Shown: positions 9,247 through 18,907 of the stretch, piece by piece
Layout of the letters: each line of letters opens with the position of its first letter
Numbering within the stretch: the stretch's first letter is position 1
Origin: Balneolaceae bacterium UBA7797
GTDB lineage: Bacteria > Bacteroidota > Rhodothermia > Balneolales > Balneolaceae
DNA: 64,000 bases
NCBI GenBank assembly: GCA_002480645.1
Contig: DLCN01000028.1
Location: 24,442 to 88,441 of the forward strand
Direction: 5' to 3'
Program-made: the position numbers and the translations under genes
Notes under the pieces: model-generated
The model's database searches: none
What the model was told of the DNA's origin: nothing
Seen by the model: only the letters and a program-made list of their open reading frames with translations

Positions 9247-10472
9247 TATTCGAACCTCAGTGATTCAATGGGATCAGATTTTGCAGCTTTATAAGCCGGT
9301 ATCAAACCGAACAATACTCCAACAAAGGTACAGAGTACAAAAGCAAAGGCTACCACTCCAACATTCATTCTTGCAGTAAATATTTTATCGATACCTAAGG
9401 TAGCTAACCATGCTAATACTACTCCGATTATGCCGCCTAACACACAGATCACTACCGCCTCTATCAGGAACTGAACCAGGATCTCCCAGGGTTTTGCCCC
9501 AACCGCTTTTCGGATACCAACTTCTTTGGTCCGTTCCCTTACAGAAACGAACATGATATTCATGATCCCGATCCCTCCGATCAATAACGACAATCCAACG
9601 AGTACAAAACCACCCATGTACAATCCGGATTTCATCCCTCCGAGTTGTTCCTCCAGTATCTGAGGTTTGTTGATCGCAAAATCATTTTCTTCATTCGCCT
9701 CCAGATTGCGAACCTGTCTCATCAATCCTTCAATTTCATATTCCCCGTCCTCAGCGGCTTTTTCATCCGGAAATTTAACTCCGATCTGAATCCCCCTTCG
9801 CAGACCATAGATCTGACCATAAGCAGAGATCGGTACGATCACACGATTGTCTGAATCTCCCATACCCAGAAAATTTCCCTGTTTTGTCAATACACCGATC
9901 ACCGTGAATTTCTGCCCGCCAAGCCGTATCACTTTCCCGAGCGGATCCGCTTCTTCAAATAAATTCGTGACGGTAGACTGACCCAGCACCGCTACTTTCT
10001 TTGCTGATCGTTCTTCCCCTTCCGTGAACATCCTGCCGCGTTCAATATCTAATCCCTGTATCTCAAGATAGTTCGATGTGGCCCCGTTCAAACCTACGTT
10101 TTCAATGATATTTTCTTTGAACCGAACCGAAACGTTTCGCTGTGTTCCTGCGGCAACGTTAGAGGCTAACTGACTTCGCTCCTCTAAAAAGTCAACATAA
10201 CTGAGCTCCATTTCCTTACGGCCAATGATCTCCCACCAATCCTTACTGTTATCAGCCCATGGCCATTTTTCGATATACACCACATTCTGACCGAGCATGG
10301 CCATGCTGTTATCAAAGCTTTCATCCATGCCGGTGGTTACTGCATCCACAATGGTGACCATCGTAATTCCGATAATGATACAGAGTGTGGTTAGAAATGC
10401 CCGTAGTTTATTGTTCATCAACGCTCTGACGGCGATCCGGATACCCTCAGTAAAGCTGTTTAATATTCTCAT
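9246..10472 (-). CDS. ABC transporter permease, MacB/FtsX family (first of pair)
   Basis: A 408-residue paralog of the next gene with the same architecture: an N-terminal helix, a MacB_PCD periplasmic domain with GLNGATSNYLEIQGLDIERGR, and an FtsX domain with ERTKEVGIRKAVGAKPWEI. It ends in AAKSDPIESLRFE. It is the promoter-proximal gene of the exporter cluster, with a 143-base divergent region towards bshB1. The two permeases likely form a heterodimer around one periplasmic exit path, by analogy with LolC/LolE, but this is inference. Confidence 0.92.
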   Translation of the reverse strand: MRILNSFTEGIRIAVRALMNNKLRAFLTTLCIIIGITMVTIVDAVTTGMDESFDNSMAMLGQNVVYIEKWPWADNSKDWWEIIGRKEMELSYVDFLEERSQLASNVAAGTQRNVSVRFKENIIENVGLNGATSNYLEIQGLDIERGRMFTEGEERSAKKVAVLGQSTVTNLFEEADPLGKVIRLGGQKFTVIGVLTKQGNFLGMGDSDNRVIVPISAYGQIYGLRRGIQIGVKFPDEKAAEDGEYEIEGLMRQVRNLEANEENDFAINKPQILEEQLGGMKSGLYMGGFVLVGLSLLIGGIGIMNIMFVSVRERTKEVGIRKAVGAKPWEILVQFLIEAVVICVLGGIIGVVLAWLATLGIDKIFTARMNVGVVAFAFVLCTFVGVLFGLIPAYKAAKSDPIESLRFE

Positions 10473-10615
10473 AAATTGATCAATAAGTTTGCGAACGCTG
10501 TACGCTGTGAAATCATTACAGTTTCAGTATTTTAGAAAATAAAACAAATGCTTGTTGAATGTATCGAATTATTCACTGATCTGTGCATTCATGACCAAAT
10601 TTGAAGGATTATACT

Positions 10616-11359
10616 ATGACACTTGATGTACTTGTTTTTGCAGCTCACCCCGATGATGCCGAATTGGGTTGCGGAGGTACGATCGCCACAATGGTTAAAG
10701 AAGGTAAAAAGGTCGGGATCGTTGACCTTACCCAAGGTGAAATGGGTACCAGAGGAACCAGAGAAACCCGAAAGCAGGAAGCCGATAAAGCTTCTGAGAT
10801 CCTGGGACTTTCCTACCGGAACAATCTGGATATTGGAGACTCCATTGTGGAAAACAGTCGGGAGAATCAACTCCGGATCATAGAGGAAGTAAGAAAACTA
10901 AAACCTCATATCTGTATTCTGGGCGCTCCGTTCGATCGTCACCCGGATCATGGCAAGGGCAATAAATTATGTTCGGATGCCATTTTTTATTCCGGTTTAA
11001 GAAAGATCGAAACTACCGATGATGAAGGTAATTCACAGGAACCATGGCGACCTAAACATGTATTCTATTACATGCAGGACCGCCCCATTGAATTCGACTT
11101 TGTGTTTGACATCACTCCGGTCTGGGAGATCAAAGAACAAGCCATGCTTGCCTATGGAACTCAGTTCAATGTGAGTGATCCCGGCAAAGAACCAGAGACC
11201 TATATCTCATCCAAAAAGTTCTTCAAGCATCTGGAAGCGCGGGCCCGGTATCTGGGACATCTTGCCGGATTTGAATTAGGCGAGGCATTCAAATATGCCA
11301 ATGGACCGCTGGGATTTAACGCCAGTACCGCCTTCTTTGAAACCAATCCGCTGAAGTAA
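10616..11359 (+). CDS. bshB1: Bacillithiol biosynthesis deacetylase BshB1
   Basis: Zinc-dependent deacetylase of the LmbE/PIG-L family (247 residues). BshB1 removes acetyl from N-acetylglucosaminyl malate in the synthesis of bacillithiol, a low-molecular-weight thiol. The zinc-binding motif AHPDDAELG is at residues 10-18 and the second ligand segment FDRHPDHGKG is near residue 105. The phrases LTQGEMGTRGT and YYMQDRP support BshB1 rather than a generic LmbE protein. The ATG at 10616 follows aagga (10604-10608). An upstream TTG at 10601 would overlap that ribosome-binding site. No bshA or bshC lies in the window. Confidence 0.88.
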   Translation: MTLDVLVFAAHPDDAELGCGGTIATMVKEGKKVGIVDLTQGEMGTRGTRETRKQEADKASEILGLSYRNNLDIGDSIVENSRENQLRIIEEVRKLKPHICILGAPFDRHPDHGKGNKLCSDAIFYSGLRKIETTDDEGNSQEPWRPKHVFYYMQDRPIEFDFVFDITPVWEIKEQAMLAYGTQFNVSDPGKEPETYISSKKFFKHLEARARYLGHLAGFELGEAFKYANGPLGFNASTAFFETNPLK

Positions 11360-11493
11360 AAACTTTCTTTGGTTAATTCGTTCTTAAACAGATATTTCAT
11401 AGGATAAATCCATTCATTTTATCATATTCGGATGATAAAATCGGAGTCATATAACTGATCAGATCTGTCAGTTCTTAATTATGGAAAGTACCT

Positions 11494-13032
11494 ATGAAAT
11501 ATCTGCTTCTTATACCTCTCTCAGCTCTTTTGATCATGACAACTGATAGTAAGAGATCATCATCCTCCGAACCCTATGATCCTGTATTCGGAGTGTTTGA
11601 TAACTCGACTGATGTGGGTGATGTTATGCATCAGGGAAGTGCCGAATATGATCCTGAAACCGGTGAATATCGGTTAAAAGGTTCGGGGTTCAATATGTGG
11701 GGCGATACCGACGAAATGCGCTTCCTATGGAAAGCACTTCAAGGTGATTTCATTCTGAGAGCAGAAGTAGATTTTATTGGTGACGGGGTTGACCCGCACA
11801 GAAAGATCGGCTGGACCGTTCGGAATTCACTCGACCCGCATTCTGCCATGGCAAACGGCACCCTACACGGCGATGGACTCATTTCCCTTCAGTACAGGAC
11901 CACTTATAAAGATGAAACACAACAAGTGGTCTCCCCCGACAGCAATGCCACAATAATTCAACTGGAACGTCGTGGTGACACCTTCCTCCTATCCACAGCC
12001 AAAAAAGGCAAGGCTTTTACCACAGTGAAAGTCGATTCTTTAATGCTGAAAGATCAGGTATTTGCCGGAATCTACGTTTGTTCACACAATGCTGATGTAG
12101 TTGAAGAGGCTGTTTTCAAAAATGTGAGGATCATTAAACCTGCACCTGAAGAGCTGGAACAATACCGTGAATATCTGGGCAGCCGGCTGGAAGTATTGGA
12201 TCTTGAAACAGGTACGAGAACGGTATTGCTCGAATCAGAACATTCCATACAGGCCCCGAACTGGACCAATGACGGATCAACATTGATCTACAATTCACAT
12301 GGACTATTGTATAATTTCGATCTGGAAACCGGTGAAGTGTCTCACCTGAACACCGGATTTGCCACCGATAATAATAACGATCATGTTTTATCTTTTGATG
12401 GTTCTTTGATAGGGATCAGTCATCACAATGCAGAAGATGACGGAAATTCCACGATCTACCTGTTGCCTGTTAATGGAAGTGATTCTCTTACACAAGTAAG
12501 CAGATCGGGGGTTGGTGCTTCCTATCTGCACGGTATCTCCCCGGATAATTCCACAGTTATTTTTACCGGATTCCGGAATGGCAAATACGATCTGTATGCA
12601 GCAGATACACAAACCATGGAAGAAACTCAGCTCACTGATACTCCGGGATTAGATGATGGCTCAGAATTTTCACCGGATGGAAAAACGATCTATTTCAATT
12701 CAACCAGAACAGGTACCATGAAACTCTGGAAGATGAACGCTGATGGGTCGGAACCCACCCAATTAACATTTGATGATGCTTACAACGATTGGTTTCCTCA
12801 TCTTTCTCCGGATGGTAAATGGATCGTTTTTCTGAGTTTCGGCACCGATGTGGATCCCGCAGCTCATCCATTTTATAAACATGTGACTTTACGGAAAATG
12901 CCTGCCACCGGCGGTGAACCGGAGATCATTGCCTATGTGTATGGTGGTCAGGGAACCATCAATGTACCGAGCTGGTCGCCGGATGGACGCAAAATTGCCT
13001 TTGTAAGTAATTCGGGTGCTTATTATCAGTAA
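11494..13032 (+). CDS. Exported protein with concanavalin-like domain and PD40 (TolB-type) propeller
   Basis: A 512-residue protein with a short signal peptide (MKYLLLIPLSALLIM). Residues about 30-215 form a beta-sandwich resembling DUF1349/laminin-G-like modules (GDFILRAEVDFIGDG, RKIGWTVRNSLD). Residues about 225-510 carry repeated PD40/WD40-like blades with the motif SPDG (for example FSPDGKTIYFNSTRTG, LSPDGKWIVF, WSPDGRKIAF). Such proteins are often annotated as TolB-like periplasmic biopolymer transporter components. No catalytic residues are evident, and ligand or glycan binding is the likely role. The next gene starts 18 bases downstream behind a ggag site. Confidence 0.8.
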   Translation: MKYLLLIPLSALLIMTTDSKRSSSSEPYDPVFGVFDNSTDVGDVMHQGSAEYDPETGEYRLKGSGFNMWGDTDEMRFLWKALQGDFILRAEVDFIGDGVDPHRKIGWTVRNSLDPHSAMANGTLHGDGLISLQYRTTYKDETQQVVSPDSNATIIQLERRGDTFLLSTAKKGKAFTTVKVDSLMLKDQVFAGIYVCSHNADVVEEAVFKNVRIIKPAPEELEQYREYLGSRLEVLDLETGTRTVLLESEHSIQAPNWTNDGSTLIYNSHGLLYNFDLETGEVSHLNTGFATDNNNDHVLSFDGSLIGISHHNAEDDGNSTIYLLPVNGSDSLTQVSRSGVGASYLHGISPDNSTVIFTGFRNGKYDLYAADTQTMEETQLTDTPGLDDGSEFSPDGKTIYFNSTRTGTMKLWKMNADGSEPTQLTFDDAYNDWFPHLSPDGKWIVFLSFGTDVDPAAHPFYKHVTLRKMPATGGEPEIIAYVYGGQGTINVPSWSPDGRKIAFVSNSGAYYQ

Positions 13033-13050
13033 TAAAAAAACGGAGTGGTT

Positions 13051-13350
13051 ATGGAACAGATACGTTCAAATCTTAAATACAGTCTGATCGCCATCTTTAT
13101 TATAACCGGTACCATGGCTCTGGACTTCATGACGCTTCACGATATATTCAATGATTATTTAAGTCCGGATGTGCTCAGCCGTTTACATATCGCCTGGGAT
13201 TTTCCCACATGGACCGCAGCCGATCTGGAATGGAGTTGGATAAGGATCACCTTCATCACCCGACTCATACTGCTTGCTGCCCTGTTCTTTCTGGTATATC
13301 AGTCTTTCAGAATGATCAAAAGCTTAGAAAACAGGAACTATAATCCATAA
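13051..13350 (+). CDS. Small membrane protein of unknown function
   Basis: A 99-residue protein with two strongly hydrophobic helices: one near the N-terminus (YSLIAIFIITGTMALDF) and one near the C-terminus (ITRLILLAALFFLVYQSF). A Trp-rich loop between them (WDFPTWTAADLEWSW) probably faces the periplasm. The ATG at 13051 is preceded by ggag at 13042-13045, and a GTG two codons upstream lies inside that site. It follows the propeller gene by 18 bases and is probably cotranscribed. I do not recognise the family. Confidence 0.6.
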   Translation: MEQIRSNLKYSLIAIFIITGTMALDFMTLHDIFNDYLSPDVLSRLHIAWDFPTWTAADLEWSWIRITFITRLILLAALFFLVYQSFRMIKSLENRNYNP

Positions 13351-13388
13351 TTTCCTTTAGAGTTAGAAATCTTATTGAACTTATTTCC

Positions 13389-14213
13389 ATGAAATATCTC
13401 ATATCCGGAATCGCTGCCTTTTTGATCTTTACCGCTCACGATCTATTCCTTAAAACAGAACATTTTCATCTTCGCCCTGATACCGAATATGAATTACTGC
13501 TGGTTAACGGCTCCTTCGATAAGAGCGAAAATGCCGTTAACAGCGACAGGATCATACATCCCATTATAAAAGGCCCTGACTATGAAATGATCCCTTCCGT
13601 AAACGACTGGTACGATGCCGATAATACCGCTCATCTCAAATTCAAGACCGGTGACCCGGGCACCTATGTTGCCGGTGTATCCACAAAACCCCGTCCCATT
13701 CAGTTAAGTGCCGATGATTTTAACGACTATCTGAAGCATGACGGAGTTTTGAATATTCTTACTTTTCGCAAAGAGCATGGTCTGATGAAGGAAGATGCCA
13801 CCGAATTATATGCTAAGCACGTAAAAGCCATTCTACAGGTCGGGGATGAGATCACCCATCACCATTATTCTGAGGTACTGGATTACCCGGTAGAATTCAT
13901 TCCTGTCGTAAATCCTTACGAACTATCGATGGGGGGAATTGCTGAATTTAAATTACTTGCCAACAGCAAAACGCTGGCCGATCAACTCGTTTATGTGGGA
14001 CACCGACCGTTTGAAGAAGATCATGATCATGATGAGGAAACGGATCACGATCCTATGGAATACCCGTTGCTGACCAATTCTGAGGGAATCGTTCGGTTTA
14101 TGATCTCGGAAAAAGGATACTGGTATTTACGAACCATTCACATGGTCCCTGTGGAAACCGATTCGGTAGATTACATCTCTGACTGGGCTACCCTTACTTT
14201 CGAAATTGATTGA
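13389..14213 (+). CDS. DUF4198 domain-containing exported protein
   Basis: A 274-residue exported protein with a signal peptide (MKYLISGIAAFLIFTAHDLFL). The start of the mature part (HDLFLKTEHFHLRPDTEY) and the beta-rich body match the DUF4198 family, often associated with metal uptake or efflux loci in Gram-negative bacteria. A His/Asp-rich stretch (EEDHDHDEETDHD, about residues 212-224) is a likely metal-binding loop. The protein ends after a second beta domain (LRTIHMVPVETDSVDY). A terminator-like hairpin follows. Confidence 0.75.
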   Translation: MKYLISGIAAFLIFTAHDLFLKTEHFHLRPDTEYELLLVNGSFDKSENAVNSDRIIHPIIKGPDYEMIPSVNDWYDADNTAHLKFKTGDPGTYVAGVSTKPRPIQLSADDFNDYLKHDGVLNILTFRKEHGLMKEDATELYAKHVKAILQVGDEITHHHYSEVLDYPVEFIPVVNPYELSMGGIAEFKLLANSKTLADQLVYVGHRPFEEDHDHDEETDHDPMEYPLLTNSEGIVRFMISEKGYWYLRTIHMVPVETDSVDYISDWATLTFEID

Positions 14214-14232
14214 TCTCAACACACCCCATAAA

Positions 14233-14263
14233 AAAAGGCAACCGGAATAACCGGTCACCTTTA
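14233..14263. terminator. Intrinsic terminator between convergent genes
   Basis: Stem AAAGG..ACCGG/CCGGT..CCTTT with a 2-by-2 internal loop and loop AATAA. The A-run to its left provides the U-tract for the minus-strand EF-G gene, while on the plus strand the T-run is short. Confidence 0.65.
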
Positions 14264-14286
14264 GTCTTTGAATTGAACGTCTGATT

Positions 14287-16413
14287 TTAAGCTTCTTCCA
14301 GTTCCATGTTCTCTTTAATTACACGTTCCTGTACATCGAAAGGCACAGGTGCGTAATGAGAGAATACACGGGTATATGAAGCACTTCCCTGAGTCATTGA
14401 TTTCAAGCGGGTTGAATAATGATCCAGTTCTTCGAGTGGTACATGGGCTTTGATCTGCTGAAGAGCACCTTCAGAATCCATTCCCTGAATTTGTCCCCGG
14501 CGGGTACCGAGGTCACTCATTACATCACCCATAAAATCAGCCGGAACAGTTACCGTGATCTCGTAAACCGGTTCCATCAATTTTGGGTTCGCGTTCATAA
14601 ATGCGTTTTTGAATGCCATTCTTGCCGCTGTTTTAAAAGCAGCTTCGTTTGAATCCACCGAGTGCATAGAACCATCGAATACCGAAACCCGGATATCACG
14701 GGCACGACATCCACTCATCGGACCATTTTCCATTTTTTCCATGACCCCTTTCAGGATGGCCGGCATAAAACGGTTATCGATCACACCGCCTACAATACAA
14801 TTCTGGAAAACGAGTTTCCCGCCCCAGGGCAGCTCATGTTCTTCCACATTGCGGACTTTTATATCATCAGGAACGGTCATGTTTTCATCCAGCGGTTCTA
14901 CCAATAAGTGAACCTCGGCGTACTGCCCGGCACCACCACTTTGTTTTTTGTGTTTGTACTGTGTGCGAACCTGACTGGTGATAGTTTCCCGGTATGGGAT
15001 CTTCGGAGTCTCAAATTCGATATCCAGTCCGAATCTGTTTCTTAGCGCATCCTCAATGGTATTCAGGTGTTCTTCGCCCTGACCATGAATGAGGATCTGC
15101 TTGAGTTCCTGACTGTGTTCGATAGTAAGCGAAGGATCTTCTCTGTGGATCTGATGCAACGCACTGCCCAACTTATCTTCATCCCCTTCTTTCGTAAGTT
15201 TTACTGCGGTTCTGATAGTAGTTGGCGGGAAGTGGATCGGATCCAGTTTAACAGGACTTCCTTTTTCGTGAAGCGTATCGTTCACTTCGCTGTCTTTCAG
15301 TTTAACCACGGCGGCAATATCACCGGTGTTTACCTCAGAAACCTCAATACGCTTATGTCCCTCGGTTAAGAAGAGGTTTCCAAGCCGTACCGAATTTCCG
15401 TTCGACTCATTGATCAGGTCCATGCCGGCAGTTACGGTTCCGCCGTAAACTTTGAAATAGATCAGATCACCCACGTGAGATTCAGAATGAGTTTTAAACA
15501 GGAACATCACCGGTTTACCTTCCGGATCCAGGTCAAATTCCTCACCATCCTCTGTTTTTGGTTTGTTGGCTTCTAACGGATTAGGAGCAACGTCATCCAG
15601 GAATCCCATAATACGACCTGTTCCCATATTTTTAGCCGCACTGGCACAGAACACCGGATTCAGGTTTCCGTTCAATAAACTCAGATGCAATCCTTTCTGC
15701 ATTTGTTCTTCATCCAGCTCACCCTGCTCAAAATAGATATCCATCAGGGTTTCGTCATTTTCGGCAATGGCTTCCACCAATTCCTGATGAAGCTGAGAAG
15801 CACGTTCTTTCTGGGCATCCGGGATCGGAAGTTTATCCGGTTTTCCTCCGCCTTCCGGGAATTCGTACATGGTCATGCGTAACACATCGATGATCGCATG
15901 AAAATCGTTTCCTTCACTGTATGGATACTGAACCACGATCACTTCTCTTCCGAAATGGTTCTTAGCCTCTTCAACGGCTTTCCAAAAATCTGAACGCTCG
16001 TTATCCAGTTTATTCACCACAAACATGGATGGCACATTATAGCGTTTGGTGTATTTCCAGAGCGAATCGGTGGCAACTTCAACACCGTTCTCTGCATTCA
16101 AGGTAAAAATGGCTGTATCTGCAACACGTAATGCCCCAACAACTTCGCCAATATAATCTGCAGTACCCGGGGTGTCTATTAAATTGATCTTATGGCCCCG
16201 CCAATCAAGATTCATAAATGAGGAGAAAATAGATTTGCCCTTTTCTTTCTCCAGAGAATGGTAATCTGATACCGTATTTTTTTCCTCTATGGTTCCTCTT
16301 CGGTTGATGGCTCCGGCTTCAAACAACATGGTTTCAGCCAGGGTTGTTTTACCGGAGCCTGAATGCCCCAACAATACAACATTTCTGATTCTGGTAGGAT
16401 TATACACTTTCAT
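14287..16413 (-). CDS. Elongation factor G-like GTPase (EF-G2/FusA2-type paralog)
   Basis: A 708-residue translational GTPase with EF-G domain order: GTPase, domain II, and III-V with the C-terminal QGMDSEGALQQIKAHVPLEEL region. G1 is GHSGSGKTT (residues 16-24), G3 is DTPGTADY instead of the DTPGHVDF of canonical EF-G, and G4 is NKLD. These variants identify the EF-G2/FusA2-like subfamily, which differs from the housekeeping factor and whose role is uncertain (auxiliary translocation, recycling or stress). The ATG at 16413 (MKVYNPTRIR) follows a strong agaggaga site. The longer frame to 16452 is not supported. The canonical fusA is expected elsewhere in the genome. Confidence 0.9.
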   Translation of the reverse strand: MKVYNPTRIRNVVLLGHSGSGKTTLAETMLFEAGAINRRGTIEEKNTVSDYHSLEKEKGKSIFSSFMNLDWRGHKINLIDTPGTADYIGEVVGALRVADTAIFTLNAENGVEVATDSLWKYTKRYNVPSMFVVNKLDNERSDFWKAVEEAKNHFGREVIVVQYPYSEGNDFHAIIDVLRMTMYEFPEGGGKPDKLPIPDAQKERASQLHQELVEAIAENDETLMDIYFEQGELDEEQMQKGLHLSLLNGNLNPVFCASAAKNMGTGRIMGFLDDVAPNPLEANKPKTEDGEEFDLDPEGKPVMFLFKTHSESHVGDLIYFKVYGGTVTAGMDLINESNGNSVRLGNLFLTEGHKRIEVSEVNTGDIAAVVKLKDSEVNDTLHEKGSPVKLDPIHFPPTTIRTAVKLTKEGDEDKLGSALHQIHREDPSLTIEHSQELKQILIHGQGEEHLNTIEDALRNRFGLDIEFETPKIPYRETITSQVRTQYKHKKQSGGAGQYAEVHLLVEPLDENMTVPDDIKVRNVEEHELPWGGKLVFQNCIVGGVIDNRFMPAILKGVMEKMENGPMSGCRARDIRVSVFDGSMHSVDSNEAAFKTAARMAFKNAFMNANPKLMEPVYEITVTVPADFMGDVMSDLGTRRGQIQGMDSEGALQQIKAHVPLEELDHYSTRLKSMTQGSASYTRVFSHYAPVPFDVQERVIKENMELEEA

Positions 16414-16560
16414 GGCAATCTCCTCTGTTCGTGAAAAATTATTATTCCGCAATTAAAAAAGCGCTTACCTCTTTTAACGCTTATCTTCTCCGTCAACATG
16501 TAATTCAAACATGAATTGTATGTGAAGTCTCAATTTAAACGACTGCGACTAAGAAGCAAG

Positions 16561-17559
16561 ATGAAAAAGATCCTACTGATTCAGACCGGCGGAACCATTG
16601 CCATGAGTGCTAAAGGCGAAGGTGTGGAACTCGATCCCGAGGCCTGGTCGGAACATTTATACGAGCAAATTCCCAAGCTGGAAGAACTGGCCGAGATCCA
16701 TACCTATCCGTTATTTTTTGAAGACAGCTCGGATCTGAATGCTTCGCACTGGGATAATCTCACCCGCTGTATCGACAGTAATTACGAATCGTACGATGGT
16801 TTTGTGATCCTGCACGGCACCGATACCATGGCGTATACAGCATCAGCGTTATCATTCACGTTAAAGAACCTGTCGAAACCGGTGATCTTTACGGGAAGTC
16901 AGGTTCCGTTGAGCAGTATCCGCAGCGATGCCCGGAGGAACCTCATTAATTCCATTGAAATGGCCACTACTTCGCTACAGGATGTCGCCATTTGCTTTAA
17001 TGATCATGTGTACAAAGGAAACCGTTCCACCAAATTAAGTATTGGCGATTTCGACGCCTTTGGTTCCCCGAACCATCCGTTACTGGCCGAGATCGGATTG
17101 AATATTGAATTGAATACCACACCGGAGATGATCCTCCCTCCTTTTGAAGTTCAGCCCGGATTCGATAACCGCGTTTTTGTGATCACAGCCCATCCATCTC
17201 TAAATCCCGAATACCTGCACTGTCTGGATCTGAAGAAATTGCGCTCTGTGATCATCCGAACGTTTGGAAGTGGAAATTTCCCCATAAAAGGAGCGCTGAG
17301 CCTGCTCCCTTTCATTGAAAAATGTACTTCTGAAGGAGTAACGGTGGTGATCGTTTCGCAGGCAGATTACGATTCCGTGGACCTGACCAAATATCCTGCC
17401 GGCAGGGCTGCTCTCAAAGCCGGTGCGATCTCAGGAAAGGATATGACACTGGAAGCCGCACTGACCAAACTGATGTGGTTACAGGCTCACTCCGAATCCC
17501 GGGATGACCTGGAACACCAATTCGTTCGGGATCTTGCCGGCGAACTCACGGAACTTTGA
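16561..17559 (+). CDS. ansA: Type I (cytoplasmic) L-asparaginase
   Basis: Hydrolyses L-asparagine to aspartate and ammonia. The 332-residue protein has both catalytic threonine motifs: QTGGTIA near residues 8-14, and HGTDT at about 85-89, followed by the domain sequence SLSFTLKNLSKPVIFTGSQVP. There is no signal peptide, which fits the cytoplasmic AnsA form. The ATG at 16561 begins MKKILLIQTGG. The frame extends 15 codons upstream, but that part is basic and unlike the family. It is divergent from the EF-G2 gene with about 150 bases between them. Confidence 0.92.
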   Translation: MKKILLIQTGGTIAMSAKGEGVELDPEAWSEHLYEQIPKLEELAEIHTYPLFFEDSSDLNASHWDNLTRCIDSNYESYDGFVILHGTDTMAYTASALSFTLKNLSKPVIFTGSQVPLSSIRSDARRNLINSIEMATTSLQDVAICFNDHVYKGNRSTKLSIGDFDAFGSPNHPLLAEIGLNIELNTTPEMILPPFEVQPGFDNRVFVITAHPSLNPEYLHCLDLKKLRSVIIRTFGSGNFPIKGALSLLPFIEKCTSEGVTVVIVSQADYDSVDLTKYPAGRAALKAGAISGKDMTLEAALTKLMWLQAHSESRDDLEHQFVRDLAGELTEL

Positions 17560-17631
17560 TCATCTGCTCTGAGAATTATTTCTAATTTATTGTTACTCTT
17601 AGGCTCACTGTAAGTAACACAGAGACCTTTC

Positions 17632-18345
17632 ATGTTTTTTATTTTTGATCTTGAAACCATCCCCGACCTGGATTTTGTCCGCACCGTCCTGAACGATCAT
17701 GAATCGGATGAAGAACTCCTTATGGAAAAAGCCTCCGAAGAACTGGCCAGAAATAAATCAGGCTTTCTCCCCCCGATGTATCACCGGGTGGTTTCGTGGG
17801 TCGGTTTATGGATCGAAAATACCGGTCAACCTAAACAAAAAGTGACCTGGAGCGGTGAAGATGAAAAAGCAGGTCTCGAAAAGATATTCCGGGCCATTGG
17901 TACCTACAAAGACTTCGGCCTGATTCATCACAATGGGAAAGGATTCGACCTTCCGGTACTAACTTACCGTGCCATGAAACACGGACTGCAAATGCCTGTA
18001 CGGATGAGTGATTATGACATCAGGTATCGCTATTCCCGCCATAACATCGATCTGGTGGATGAGTTCAGTAATTACGGCGCAAGTTCGTGGCCTAAATTAA
18101 AGCATCTGGGTCAGCTGATCGGGATCCCTTTCAAACAGACCGGCGAAGGCAATCAGGTGCTGGAGATGTTCCGCAGAAATGAACTGGAACAGATCGAACA
18201 TTACTGCTACGAGGATGTGATGGCTACGTATATCGTGTGGCTGTACATGCAATTCACTACGGGACACATCCCCGAAGATCAGTTTAACAATCTTAAAGAA
18301 CGAGCACTCGGAAAATTAGATGAGATCCAATCCAGAGAATTTTAG
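17632..18345 (+). CDS. Predicted 3'-5' exonuclease (PolB-like, DEDDy)
   Basis: A 237-residue RNase H-fold exonuclease of the family related to DNA polymerase B proofreading domains (DNA_pol_B_exo2). Acidic residues are in place: D6 and E8 in FDLETIPD, an Asp in the IHHNGKGFDLPVL segment, and YCYED near residue 190, where Tyr and Asp are spaced as in the DEDDy subclass. It is likely a stand-alone nuclease in DNA or RNA repair, with unknown substrate. The downstream lipoprotein gene starts inside it (26-base overlap), which suggests cotranscription. Confidence 0.85.
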   Translation: MFFIFDLETIPDLDFVRTVLNDHESDEELLMEKASEELARNKSGFLPPMYHRVVSWVGLWIENTGQPKQKVTWSGEDEKAGLEKIFRAIGTYKDFGLIHHNGKGFDLPVLTYRAMKHGLQMPVRMSDYDIRYRYSRHNIDLVDEFSNYGASSWPKLKHLGQLIGIPFKQTGEGNQVLEMFRRNELEQIEHYCYEDVMATYIVWLYMQFTTGHIPEDQFNNLKERALGKLDEIQSREF

Positions 18346-18907
18346 TCTTGGCACCGCACTCTTAATTACCATCGTTTTCCTCTTTATGCAGGGATGTGCC
18401 ACAACCAGCATTTCCACTACCCGGCATGTTGATGACGGAGAGACCATTGAATCGGTCTATTATGCCTACTATTTCCTGGATGACCTGAAAGATCATTACG
18501 CTGAGTTTGATGATCATGCCGCTCTCATGTATAAAACCCGACGGGTCATCTATAAAAGTGAAGAACAGTTATTTCTGGGAAGCCTGAATTCGCAAAACCG
18601 ATTGATCAATCAGGCTAAAGCAGAGCATCTGGATTATGTTCTTGTGGTCCGTCAGGTTGAAGAGGAAAGCGGCTATACCTCCACCCCTGATGCTTTTGAC
18701 AATACATCCAGTATCCGAATTACCAACGATTACCGGTTCAGGACTTTTCTCTACAAGGTCGATTCGCAGGAATTGATCTGGGAAGCCACCTTATCGTACA
18801 AGAAGATCAGTGACAGTGAACGTAAGCCGTTTGTTAGAGAGCTATCCCGAAACATCATAAGTCAATTAAACAAAGACGGATTATTATCCATACCCACGCA
18901 ACAATGA
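18320..18907 (+). CDS. Lipoprotein of unknown function (tandem paralog 1)
   Basis: A 195-residue predicted lipoprotein whose signal peptide (LLITIVFLFMQGC) puts Cys at about residue 26. It overlaps the exonuclease gene by 26 bases and the next gene by 4 (ATGA), so the three read as an operon. It resembles the next product in layout: a YYAYYFLDD motif after the lipobox, a helix with an RRVIY motif, a LDYVLVVRQVEEE strand and a C-terminal LIWEATL strand. Thus the two are diverged tandem duplicates. No known domain was recognised. Confidence 0.7.
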   Translation: MRSNPENFSLGTALLITIVFLFMQGCATTSISTTRHVDDGETIESVYYAYYFLDDLKDHYAEFDDHAALMYKTRRVIYKSEEQLFLGSLNSQNRLINQAKAEHLDYVLVVRQVEEESGYTSTPDAFDNTSSIRITNDYRFRTFLYKVDSQELIWEATLSYKKISDSERKPFVRELSRNIISQLNKDGLLSIPTQQ

